Shown here: positions 6,456-14,295 of the stretch, one piece after another | Layout of the letters: every line of letters starts with the position of its first letter | Position numbering within the stretch: position 1 is the first letter of the stretch | NCBI GenBank assembly: GCA_049294435.1 | Contig: JBAQCU010000032.1 | Span: forward strand, 1-14,454 | DNA from: UBA1550 sp049294435 | GTDB lineage: Bacteria > Patescibacteriota > Minisyncoccia > Phycocordibacterales > UBA1550 | Direction: 5' to 3' | Length of the DNA: 14,454 nt | Translations under genes and position numbers: made by a program | Notes under the pieces: generated by a model | Told to the model about the DNA's origin: nothing | Databases searched by the model: none | Seen by the model: the letters and a program-made list of their open reading frames with translations, nothing else

Positions 6456-7715
6456 ATGGAAAAAGAAATTATTTGTGATGTCTGCGTTGTTGGCGGAGGT
6501 CCTGCGGGGATGATGTCAGCGATCCACGCGAGCGAATCTGGGGCTTCTGTCGTCCTTGTGGAGAAGAACAAGACTCTTGGGAAGAAACTCATCATCACTG
6601 GTGGAGGAAGATGCAACGTGACTAATGCGATTTTTGACAATCGCGCGCTTGCGGAAAAATACGGCAAAAAAGGAAAGTTTCTCCTCTCACCTTTTTCAAA
6701 ATGGAGCGTACGAGAGACGATTGATTATTTTGAATCACGCGGAATGCCTACAAAAGAAGAAGCGAATGGTAGAGTCTTCCCTCAAAGCAACTCCGCGCAA
6801 AGCGTGCTGGATGTTTTGGTTGATGAACTTAAAAACACTAAAGTGAAGATTATCACCAACTCTCCCGTTATAAAAGTGAAATCATTAAAAAATAGAATAG
6901 TGAATGCTGAGACGGCTGACGCTGTTATTTACGCAAAGGCGTTCATATTCACCACAGGCGGAACAGCGCGACCAGAAACAGGGTCATCAGGAGATGGCTT
7001 CAAATGGCTCAAAAAACTCGGACATACTATTAGCACGCCTAGCGTTGCTCTCGTACCCGTCAAAATTAAGGAAGAGTGGGTACACAGACTTCAGGGACTA
7101 TCACTCCCAAATGTGAAGATCACTCTACTTGATGCCAAGGTGCGTGGCGAGGCGAAAATTGGGAAAATTCTTTTTACTCATTTTGGACTTTCTGGACCAC
7201 TTGTTCTAGGAATGAGTCAAGTCATAGGAGAGGCGCTACGAGAAGGAACGATGACCATTGAGCTAGATCTCTTCCCCGCTATGGACCAAACAATGCTTGA
7301 CGAAAAGCTACGCGAACACCTCGGTAAAGTGCAAAATAAAAAATGGGCAAATGCGCTTGCGGGTTTTGTGTCGCCACTTCTTGCTCCTGTGCTTGTAGAG
7401 CTCTCTGGTATTAACCCTACACTCCCTGTAAACAAAGTGGAGCGCACAGCTCGCTTGGCGTTCGTTAGAAAGATGAAAGCTCTCACACTCACACCAACAG
7501 GTCTCCTCGGAATACAAAAGGCAATTGTAACATCGGGTGGTGTAGCACTTGAAGAAATTGATTTCAAAACAATGCGCTCACGAAAAATCGAAAATCTTTA
7601 CCTCGCGGGTGATATCCTGGATTTTGATCGTCCTTCTGGCGGGTTTAGTCTTCAAATCTGCTGGTCCACCGGTTTCATAGCGGGACAAAACGCAACTCCG
7701 CAAATAATAATATAG
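6456..7715 (+). CDS. HI0933/BaiN-family FAD-dependent oxidoreductase
   Basis: 419 residues, the usual length for the family. An N-terminal Rossmann dinucleotide-binding motif VVGGGPAG (11-18) is followed by the family hallmark LGKKLIITGGGRCNVTN. TTGGTARPETGSSGDG lies in the middle, and the C-terminal FAD-contact block has YLAGDILDFDRPSGGFSLQ. The family includes the Clostridium flavoprotein BaiN and many proteins annotated only as aminoacetone oxidase-like or NAD(P)/FAD-dependent oxidoreductases; the true substrate is unknown for most, so no reaction is assigned. It is cytoplasmic, with no membrane or signal segment. It is transcribed divergently from the SET gene and no clear terminator follows. 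Confidence 0.95.
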   Translation: MEKEIICDVCVVGGGPAGMMSAIHASESGASVVLVEKNKTLGKKLIITGGGRCNVTNAIFDNRALAEKYGKKGKFLLSPFSKWSVRETIDYFESRGMPTKEEANGRVFPQSNSAQSVLDVLVDELKNTKVKIITNSPVIKVKSLKNRIVNAETADAVIYAKAFIFTTGGTARPETGSSGDGFKWLKKLGHTISTPSVALVPVKIKEEWVHRLQGLSLPNVKITLLDAKVRGEAKIGKILFTHFGLSGPLVLGMSQVIGEALREGTMTIELDLFPAMDQTMLDEKLREHLGKVQNKKWANALAGFVSPLLAPVLVELSGINPTLPVNKVERTARLAFVRKMKALTLTPTGLLGIQKAIVTSGGVALEEIDFKTMRSRKIENLYLAGDILDFDRPSGGFSLQICWSTGFIAGQNATPQIII

Positions 7716-7899
7716 TCAATGTCATATGAACAACGGACATTTCAATTTTAAGGAAGCACTCCGTTTTGAAACCACGCTCACAATTTTCTTGCAGACTTTA
7801 TCCACATCGCAAGCTCACTACGTCTGTTCCGATATCACTAAAAAGCGTGTTAATATATAAAGGAGAATTTTTCATTTTTTAACACACATACTATCCATC
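7716..7899 (+). promoter_or_regulatory. 184-bp intergenic leader of mgtA with an enclosed Shine-Dalgarno sequence
   Basis: AT-rich and non-coding. A weak hairpin AATGTC (7718-7723) / GACATT (7736-7741) follows the flavoprotein gene. GTGTTAA (7847-7853) and TTAACAC (7879-7885) form an inverted repeat whose loop holds AAGGAG (7860-7865). That Shine-Dalgarno-like sequence is 34 nt before the ATG, too far to act directly unless the hairpin brings it closer or an unusual start is used. A TATATA-like stretch (7853-7859) could be a -10. No leader peptide with an ATG start is seen. Confidence 0.35.
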
Positions 7900-10572
7900 A
7901 TGTCTACCTTAGGACAAACACATGAAGTAACTGAACTTCTGTTACGCCTCGGAAAGGGCGAACCGACTTTGTCACTCACCGCCATGCGTTCATCCGAATC
8001 TGGCTTGACGATTGCGGAGGTACGCGAGAGAGAAAGAAAATACGGCAAGAATCACATTGCGCATGCAAAACCTCCGGCATGGTGGATTCAACTTGCGAAA
8101 TCATTTATTAACCCGTTTACTGTTATTCTATTTATTATAGGCGCAACATCATTTATTACAGATGTTGTTTTGGCAAAAGGTGAAGACGATTGGGCAAAGG
8201 TTATACTTTTAGGAATCATGATCATCCTGTCTGGCTCCCTGCGTTTTTGGCAAGAATTTCGTTCACAAAAATCCGCAGAAAAACTCAAAGCGTTGGTTCA
8301 AAACAAAGCGTTGGTAACAAGGCAAGACTGGGGGGACGAAACTTCAAAAAAGAATGATCGCGAAATAGTTGTTTCAAACCTTGTTCCCGGGGACATTGTC
8401 CATCTATCCGCAGGAGATATGGTTCCTGCAGATATGCGCCTCCTATCATCAGATGACTTCTTTGTCAGCCAATCCGCGCTAACAGGAGAATCCATCCCCG
8501 TAGAAAAATTCGCAAAGCCACATACTCGCCAAGAAAAAATCGAAGCGGAAAATGACACAGATACAAAAAATCCGCTTGACTTAAACACATTATGCTTTTT
8601 GGGTACCAACGTAGTGAGCGGTTATGCGACTGGTGTCGTTGTTGCGATTGGAGACAAAACCTATTTTGGATCGCTCGCGCAAAATATCCTCGGCGCACGT
8701 CCGATCACAAGCTTTGATAAAGGTATAAATAAGGTAAGTTGGATTCTCATTTATTTTATGTTGGTGATGGTGCCACTTGTATTTATTTTAAATGGGGTGA
8801 CAAAAGGTGATTGGCAACAAGCTTTTTTCTTTGCCCTCGCGGTGGCAGTTGGCTTAACCCCCGAAATGCTCCCTCTTGTTGTTACCACAAATTTAGCCAA
8901 AGGCGCGCTCAATATGAGCAAGAAAAAAGTCATAGTGAAAAAACTCAATGCTATTCAAAATTTTGGAGCGATGGATATTCTTTGCACCGACAAAACAGGG
9001 ACCATTACCGAAAATAGAATAGTGCTTGTGCGGCATTTGGATTCAAACGGAGAAGAAAGCAACCGTGTTCTACAAATGGCATATCTCAACAGTTTTTTTC
9101 AAACAGGATTAAAGAATCTCATCGACGAAGCGGTTGTTGAAAAAATGGAACAAAATCACTCCGTTACTGAGGAACAAAAGTATCGTAAGATTGATGAAAT
9201 CCCGTTTGATTTTACACGAAGGCGATTAACGGTCATTGTTGAAAACGGCGATGGCGAACGTCTATTCATTTGCAAGGGGGCAACGGAAGAAATTTTAAGT
9301 CTCTGCACAAAAGTTGAACACAATGGTGAAATTATCCCTATTACTGGACTGACACACCAAGAGGCGAAAACGCTAACAAGGAATCTCAATAGCGACGGCT
9401 TGCGGGTTGTTACGGTTGCGTATAAAAAAGTTGCAACTGATAAAAATATTTACTCCAAGGAAGACGAAAATGACCTTATTTTAGTTGGATATATCGGTTT
9501 TTTAGACCCTCCAAAGGCATCCGCGAAAGACGCGCTAAAGCTTCTTGAGTACCACGGGGTAACTGTTAAAATCATAACTGGCGATAATGAGATAGTGACC
9601 TCGCGCGTATGCAAAGATGTTGAACTTTCCGGCAATGCGATACTTTTGGGGAGCGAGATCGCGAAACTCTCCGATCAGGAGCTCGCGGATGTTGCTGAGA
9701 ATATAAGTATCTTTGCTAAAATTGATCCGCTTCAAAAAGCGCGCATAATTCGAGCGCTCAAGAGCAATGGGCACACCGTTGGTTTTATGGGAGACGGGAT
9801 CAACGACGCTTCTGCTATGCACGAATCAGATGTAGCAGTTTCTGTAGACACTGCTGTAGACATAGCAAAAGAATCAGCGGATATTATTTTACTGGAAAAT
9901 GATCTTCATGTTTTGAGCCTGGGTGTTATTGAAGGTAGGATTACTTTTGGCAACATTATGAAATATATAAAAATGACATCAAGTTCAAACTTCGGTAATG
10001 TGTTTAGTATTCTTATTGCAAGCATGTTCCTGCCGTTTCTACCAATGCTTCCTATTCAACTTTTAGTTCAAAATCTTCTCTATGACCTTTCTCAGCTTTC
10101 TCTTCCCTGGGACCATATGGACGAGGATTTCTTGGAGAAACCTAGAAAGTGGGAGGCAAGTGGAATAGCGAAATTTATGTTTTCCATAGGCCCAGTTAGT
10201 TCTATTTTTGACATTGCCACATTTACAGTACTCTGGTTTATATTTAGTGCGAACACAGTGGCTGAGCAGTCACTTTTCCAGTCGGGATGGTTCGTAGAAG
10301 GACTGCTTTCACAAATATTTATTATTCATATGATACGCACCCAAAAGATTCCTTTTATTCAAAGCAGAGCAACGACACCGGTAATTTTGACTACGATTTC
10401 CATTATGACAGTGGGGATTATAATCCCATTTACTTCCTTGGGTAGAAGTATAGGTCTGCAGGACTTACCAATTAGTTACTTCCCTATTCTTATAGCGATA
10501 CTCCTCTGTTATTTTGCCGTGACACAAATTGTAAAAATGGAGTTTATACGTAGATTTAAGGTTTGGCTCTAA
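7900..10572 (+). CDS. mgtA: magnesium-transporting P-type ATPase, MgtA type (P3B)
   Basis: 890 residues, close to the full length of MgtA/MgtB proteins. Motifs in order: actuator TGES (195-198), GLTPEMLP in the M4 region (318-325), phosphorylation site DKTGT (D364), nucleotide-binding KGAT (459-462), TGDN (560-563) and hinge GDGINDA (631-637). The M5-M6 region with SNFGNVFSILIA and QNLLYDLSQLSLPWD, and the C-terminal LFQSGWFVEGLLSQ and IHMIRT, are characteristic of MgtA rather than Ca2+ or heavy-metal pumps. It would import Mg2+ across the cytoplasmic membrane using ATP. No PhoPQ-like genes or recognisable Mg2+ leader are next to it. The strong similarity right to the C-terminus suggests horizontal transfer, which is an inference. 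Confidence 0.96.
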   Translation: MSTLGQTHEVTELLLRLGKGEPTLSLTAMRSSESGLTIAEVRERERKYGKNHIAHAKPPAWWIQLAKSFINPFTVILFIIGATSFITDVVLAKGEDDWAKVILLGIMIILSGSLRFWQEFRSQKSAEKLKALVQNKALVTRQDWGDETSKKNDREIVVSNLVPGDIVHLSAGDMVPADMRLLSSDDFFVSQSALTGESIPVEKFAKPHTRQEKIEAENDTDTKNPLDLNTLCFLGTNVVSGYATGVVVAIGDKTYFGSLAQNILGARPITSFDKGINKVSWILIYFMLVMVPLVFILNGVTKGDWQQAFFFALAVAVGLTPEMLPLVVTTNLAKGALNMSKKKVIVKKLNAIQNFGAMDILCTDKTGTITENRIVLVRHLDSNGEESNRVLQMAYLNSFFQTGLKNLIDEAVVEKMEQNHSVTEEQKYRKIDEIPFDFTRRRLTVIVENGDGERLFICKGATEEILSLCTKVEHNGEIIPITGLTHQEAKTLTRNLNSDGLRVVTVAYKKVATDKNIYSKEDENDLILVGYIGFLDPPKASAKDALKLLEYHGVTVKIITGDNEIVTSRVCKDVELSGNAILLGSEIAKLSDQELADVAENISIFAKIDPLQKARIIRALKSNGHTVGFMGDGINDASAMHESDVAVSVDTAVDIAKESADIILLENDLHVLSLGVIEGRITFGNIMKYIKMTSSSNFGNVFSILIASMFLPFLPMLPIQLLVQNLLYDLSQLSLPWDHMDEDFLEKPRKWEASGIAKFMFSIGPVSSIFDIATFTVLWFIFSANTVAEQSLFQSGWFVEGLLSQIFIIHMIRTQKIPFIQSRATTPVILTTISIMTVGIIIPFTSLGRSIGLQDLPISYFPILIAILLCYFAVTQIVKMEFIRRFKVWL

Positions 10573-10581
10573 ATTCATCCA

Positions 10582-10590
10582 TGCTATAAT
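10582..10590 (+). promoter_or_regulatory. extended -10 promoter of the MacA-like gene
   Basis: TGC-TATAAT (TATAAT at 10585-10590) lies 6 bp before the ATG at 10597, so the mRNA is predicted to start at or within a base or two of the start codon. The -35 (TTTGGC-like, 10562-10567) is poor. It lies in the 24-bp gap after mgtA. Confidence 0.5.
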
Positions 10591-10596
10591 TTATTT

Positions 10597-12105
10597 ATGA
10601 AACTTTCTAAAAAACAATTTATTTGGGGCTCAATTGTTATCGCAGTTGCCGTAGGAGGATACTTTTTCTTTACGAATAAAAAAACAGCGGTTTTGCCAAA
10701 CACAGTTGTCATAAAGCGTGGAAGCGTAATTCAAGAAGTCAGCGTAACAGGTCGTGTAAAATCTTCCTCTGCTGTTGACCTCGGTTTTGAAAAAAGCGGA
10801 CGTGTTGCTGGTGTTTACGCAACAGTTGGCGAGCGTGTAGTCGCAGGAAGACTTCTTGCAGGGGTGGAGTCTTTAAGCGCGCAAGGAAGTCTTCTTGAAG
10901 CTCTGGCGCGTCTTTCAGAGCTAAAGCGTGGTTCTCGTCCTGAGGAACTTGTTGTAAAAAAAGCCGAGATTGCAAAATACACACAGGATCTGGACAACGC
11001 TTACAATAGCATAACTGATATACTAAACGACGCTTTTACCAAAGCTGACGACTCTCTGCACGCAAAAACTGTCGGCATTTTTTCTGGCTACAAAAATACT
11101 TCATACAAATATACTTTTTCTGTCTGCGACAGCCAGCTAGCCGGCAACAGCGAGTTTGCTCGCCAATCCGCAGAGCTTGATTTTGATGTGTGGCGCGCTG
11201 AAAACTCGTCCTTCCCAGTTTCGCCATCAAAAGATGCTTTAATGAATGCCCTCAGTAGCGCAAGCATGCATCTCGGTGGTATTTTATCTCTTTTTGAATC
11301 AATAGGTCGCGTTCTATCGCTAGACTGCACCATAACAAACACAGCGCTGGATACATATCGCGCAAATGTAAATACTGCGAGAGTAAATATCACAACTGCA
11401 CTTTCAAGTGTAAACACAAAGAAACAGTCCATAGCAACGCTATCTCTAACACTAGCAAAAGTAAAAGACGAACTTTCGTTGCTTGAGGCTGGAACCGCAA
11501 GCGAGGTACTTTCTGCGCAGGAAGCGCGCGTCCTTTCCGCGCGTGGCGAGCTCGCAAAATACCGCATTGTCTCCCCTGTATCGGGTGTTGTAACAAAAGT
11601 AGATATAAAAAACGGCGAAGGGTCAACTGTCGGCAAGAGTGTATTCACAATAATCTCAGATGTGTCATTTGAAATTGATGCATATGTTCCCGAAGCTGAT
11701 ATTGCAAAAATAAAGATTGGTGATATGGCGCGTATAACACTAGATGCGTATGGTTCTGATGTTCTATTTGCTGGAAGTGTAGCAAAAATAGATCCGGCAG
11801 AAACAATAATTGACAATGTACCAACGTACAAAGTGACTTTTCAGTTCACAAAGGACAACCCTCAAGTCAAGTCTGGAATGACAGCAAACATAGACATAGC
11901 GACCGCCTCCAGAACAGACGTAGTTTTTGTTCCTGAAAGATCAGTCATTACAAAAGAAAATGAAAAATTCATACGCGTTGTCTCTTCTGACGGAACTACA
12001 ACTGACACACCGGTTAATGTTGGGCTGAAAGGTTCAAATGGAACAATTGAAATTTTGTCTGATATTGCAGAAGGAACAATAATTATCTTGGCACCAAAGG
12101 ACTAA
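10597..12105 (+). CDS. MacA/HlyD-family membrane fusion protein of an ABC exporter
   Basis: 502 residues, longer than E. coli MacA (about 370). It has an N-terminal membrane anchor (8-26), the first half of a lipoyl-like hairpin domain (about 42-92), and a long helical section (about 95-310). The second lipoyl half includes YRIVSPVSGVVTKVDIKNGE (322-341). A beta-barrel domain (about 355-435) and membrane-proximal domain (440-502) follow. The extra length is mostly in 130-280, inside the coiled-coil hairpin, and contains two cysteines (C177, C244). It is expected to sit outside the cytoplasmic membrane and couple to the ATPase and permease encoded next. No outer-membrane TolC-type gene is visible, in keeping with a cell without a classical outer membrane. 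Confidence 0.9.
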   Translation: MKLSKKQFIWGSIVIAVAVGGYFFFTNKKTAVLPNTVVIKRGSVIQEVSVTGRVKSSSAVDLGFEKSGRVAGVYATVGERVVAGRLLAGVESLSAQGSLLEALARLSELKRGSRPEELVVKKAEIAKYTQDLDNAYNSITDILNDAFTKADDSLHAKTVGIFSGYKNTSYKYTFSVCDSQLAGNSEFARQSAELDFDVWRAENSSFPVSPSKDALMNALSSASMHLGGILSLFESIGRVLSLDCTITNTALDTYRANVNTARVNITTALSSVNTKKQSIATLSLTLAKVKDELSLLEAGTASEVLSAQEARVLSARGELAKYRIVSPVSGVVTKVDIKNGEGSTVGKSVFTIISDVSFEIDAYVPEADIAKIKIGDMARITLDAYGSDVLFAGSVAKIDPAETIIDNVPTYKVTFQFTKDNPQVKSGMTANIDIATASRTDVVFVPERSVITKENEKFIRVVSSDGTTTDTPVNVGLKGSNGTIEILSDIAEGTIIILAPKD

Positions 12106-12111
12106 ATGAAC

Positions 12112-12203
12112 AGTTTAAAGTTTATAAAGTCACCAAGTTCATAAAGAGATGCTGGGATTTGAATTGACTTTACAAACTTTAAAAACTTTCGACTTTACGA
12201 ACT
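12112..12203. repeat. interleaved inverted repeats between the MacA-like and ATPase genes
   Basis: Arm L1 (12112-12132) is complementary to R1 (12165-12187), with one mismatch and two extra bases. Arm L2 AGTTCATAAAG (12136-12146) is complementary to CTTTACGAACT (R2, 12193-12203) at 10 of 11 positions. The order L1-L2-R1-R2 is that of a pseudoknot. All arms are built from similar A/T-rich ACTTTA-type units, so alternative pairings are possible. It fills most of the 105-bp gap and ends 7 nt before the ATPase ATG. Confidence 0.65.
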
Positions 12204-12210
12204 CATCAAT

Positions 12211-12933
12211 ATGCCATTAATTGAATTAAAAAATCTTACTAAAGTATATGTAAACGAGGAGATTGAAACTCCAGTACTTAATGGTATTTCCTTTTCTATA
12301 GACCGTGGAGAATTTGTAGCGATAATGGGACCCTCTGGCTCTGGTAAATCCACTCTTCTACATATGCTAGGTTTCCTAGATGGATACACTGGTGGCTCGT
12401 ATCTTTTTGAAAACAAAGAAGCAAGCACTTATGCTGGTGACGCTATGGCGCATATACGCAACAGAAGGCTTGGCTTTATTTTTCAATCGTTTAATTTGCT
12501 TCCTCATGCAAGCGTTTTTGAAAACGTAAAGCTTCCATTATTCTACTCTGACATACCAGAGAGCGAATGGGTTGACCGCGTAAGCAAAGCCATTGAAGAT
12601 GTTGGGCTCTCGCACAGAACAGAGTACGATGTAACGCGTCTTTCTGGTGGCGAGAAGCAACGTGTAGCCATCGCTCGCGCCTTAGTCTGCAAACCTGAAG
12701 TAATCTTTGCAGATGAGCCAACTGGGAACCTAGATTCAAAATCGGGTGGATCTATTATGCAGACACTTCAGGACCTAAATGAAAAACATGGACACACAAT
12801 CATTCTAATAACACACGAAACATACACCGCGGAGCATGCGCAACGCATCATTCACATCAAAGATGGCCTAGTTGAGAGCGACACAGAAGTCTCAGAGCGT
12901 CAGCATACAAACGGAGGAATCCTTATGAAATAA
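12211..12933 (+). CDS. ABC transporter ATPase, MacB/LolD type
   Basis: 240 residues, the usual length for a stand-alone MacB/LolD-type ATPase. Walker A GPSGSGKST (40-48), Q-loop FQSFNLLPH (Q92), signature LSGGE (144-148), Walker B VIFADEP (164-170, catalytic E169), D-loop GNLDS and H-loop H202 are all present. It hydrolyses ATP on the cytoplasmic face to drive the permease encoded 4 nt downstream. In E. coli MacB the ATPase and permease are fused; here they are separate, as in many Gram-positive and CPR systems. No Shine-Dalgarno sequence precedes the ATG, and the region just upstream is filled by inverted repeats that could affect its translation. Confidence 0.96.
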   Translation: MPLIELKNLTKVYVNEEIETPVLNGISFSIDRGEFVAIMGPSGSGKSTLLHMLGFLDGYTGGSYLFENKEASTYAGDAMAHIRNRRLGFIFQSFNLLPHASVFENVKLPLFYSDIPESEWVDRVSKAIEDVGLSHRTEYDVTRLSGGEKQRVAIARALVCKPEVIFADEPTGNLDSKSGGSIMQTLQDLNEKHGHTIILITHETYTAEHAQRIIHIKDGLVESDTEVSERQHTNGGILMK

Positions 12934-12937
12934 TACA

Positions 12938-14173
12938 ATGCGTCTAAAACACAGTCTTAATACAGCATACAGAGGATTAGAGCAAAACCGCGCGCGTTCT
13001 TTGCTTACTATTTTGGGAATTGTCATAGGCGTCACCGCTATCATACTCGTTATGTCATTGGGTCAAGGCGCTCAAGATCTAATTTTAGACCAAGTAAAGG
13101 GCATGGGCGCGCAAACTATCATAGTTGGGGGTGGACGCGAACCATCGGGCCCGTCTGATGCAGCTCAAATTTTTAATGACTCACTAAAGAAGCGGGATCT
13201 TGATTTACTCGGAAGACGCGAGAATACCCCAAGTATCAAGCACGTGCTTCCCATCGCTTTTGGAGCATCTGGAGCGTCATACAAAAGCGACACTTTCAAC
13301 TTGACTATATTTGGCGCATCTCCGATCATAGAAGAGATTTTTGACATGCCACTAAAAGACGGCGTATTTTTTACTGATGAAGATGTGCGCGCGCGAGCAA
13401 AATATGTGGTCATCGGCAATAAGGTGAAAAATGAATTATTTGGCGCAAACGAGGCAATTGGGCAGGTAATCAAAATGAAAGGTCATAACTTTAGGGTTAT
13501 AGGAGTAATTACAGAGCGGGGTCAGGATTTTTTCAATTTTGATGAAGCGGCTATTATCCCGTACACTACTGCGCAAGATTATGTGCTTGGCATAAAACAT
13601 TTCCAACGCTTTATTGTACAGGCTAAAAGTGAGTTACTCATTGATCAGGCGACTGAAGAAATCAAGTTGACCCTAAGGGAAGCTCACGATATTACAGGAA
13701 ACGAAAAAGATGACTTCTTTGTGATTACTCAGGTTCAAGTCGCCGAGAGTCTTTCTTCTATAACAAACGTACTTACAATATTCCTCGCTGCAGTCGCTGC
13801 AATATCACTCATCGTTGGTGGAATAGGAATTATGAATATAATGCTAGTTTCTGTCACAGAACGCACCAAAGAAATCGGGCTTCGCAAAGCTCTCGGCGCA
13901 ACATATAAAGATGTGCTAACACAATTTTTATTGGAGGCCGTAATACTAACTGGGCTTGGTGGAATCATTGGAATTTTTCTTGGTGCCTTTCTGTCATGGG
14001 GAATTGCCACGACTATTAACTCATTAACAGCTATTGCGTGGACATTCTCGTTTCCCGTTTCTGCTGCTTTGCTTGGTATTTGTGTCTCTGGTAGTATCGG
14101 CCTCATATTCGGTATCTACCCAGCGCGAACAGCAGCAAACAAAAGCCCTATTGACGCGCTTCGTTATGAGTAG
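12938..14173 (+). CDS. ABC transporter permease, MacB/FtsX family
   Basis: 411 residues with the standard MacB permease layout: TM1 (about 20-42) after RARSLLTILGIVIGV, a large extracytoplasmic MacB-PCD domain (about 45-265), TM2 (275-300) with GGIGIMNIMLVSVTERTKEIGLRKALGA, TM3 (328-355) and TM4 (370-392), ending PIDALRYE. The family works by mechanotransmission, pushing substrates outside the membrane, and exports antimicrobial peptides, macrolides or lipoproteins; the substrate here is unknown. It starts 4 nt after the ATPase gene stop, so it is co-transcribed and complete within the window. Confidence 0.95.
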   Translation: MRLKHSLNTAYRGLEQNRARSLLTILGIVIGVTAIILVMSLGQGAQDLILDQVKGMGAQTIIVGGGREPSGPSDAAQIFNDSLKKRDLDLLGRRENTPSIKHVLPIAFGASGASYKSDTFNLTIFGASPIIEEIFDMPLKDGVFFTDEDVRARAKYVVIGNKVKNELFGANEAIGQVIKMKGHNFRVIGVITERGQDFFNFDEAAIIPYTTAQDYVLGIKHFQRFIVQAKSELLIDQATEEIKLTLREAHDITGNEKDDFFVITQVQVAESLSSITNVLTIFLAAVAAISLIVGGIGIMNIMLVSVTERTKEIGLRKALGATYKDVLTQFLLEAVILTGLGGIIGIFLGAFLSWGIATTINSLTAIAWTFSFPVSAALLGICVSGSIGLIFGIYPARTAANKSPIDALRYE

Positions 14174-14245
14174 AAGAGAATTGAACTTATAGGTTGTGCT
14201 AATGTCCTTTCTCATTGGAAATTTCAAATGTATTCAAATGCCAAT

Positions 14246-14295
14246 AATAGATTAAGAATAAGGTAGTGGTCGCTACCTTATTCTTAATCTATTTT
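14246..14295. terminator. long perfect hairpin downstream of the exporter operon, probable terminator
   Basis: Two perfect 21-bp arms (14246-14266 and 14273-14293) with a 6-nt loop TGGTCG, the right arm running into TTTT (14292-14295). The arms are AT-rich and unusually long for a terminator, so it could instead be a palindromic repeat element. It lies 72 bp after the permease stop. Confidence 0.55.

Noticed and set aside
7798..7806. TTATCCACA, identical to a consensus DnaA box, as a possible replication origin
   Set aside because: Only one box is visible, with no cluster and no dnaA, dnaN or AT-rich unwinding region beside it.
7900..10572. Ca2+ or Na+/K+ pump instead of a Mg2+ pump
   Set aside because: The M5-M6 region and the C-terminal segments match the MgtA type, not P2-type pumps.
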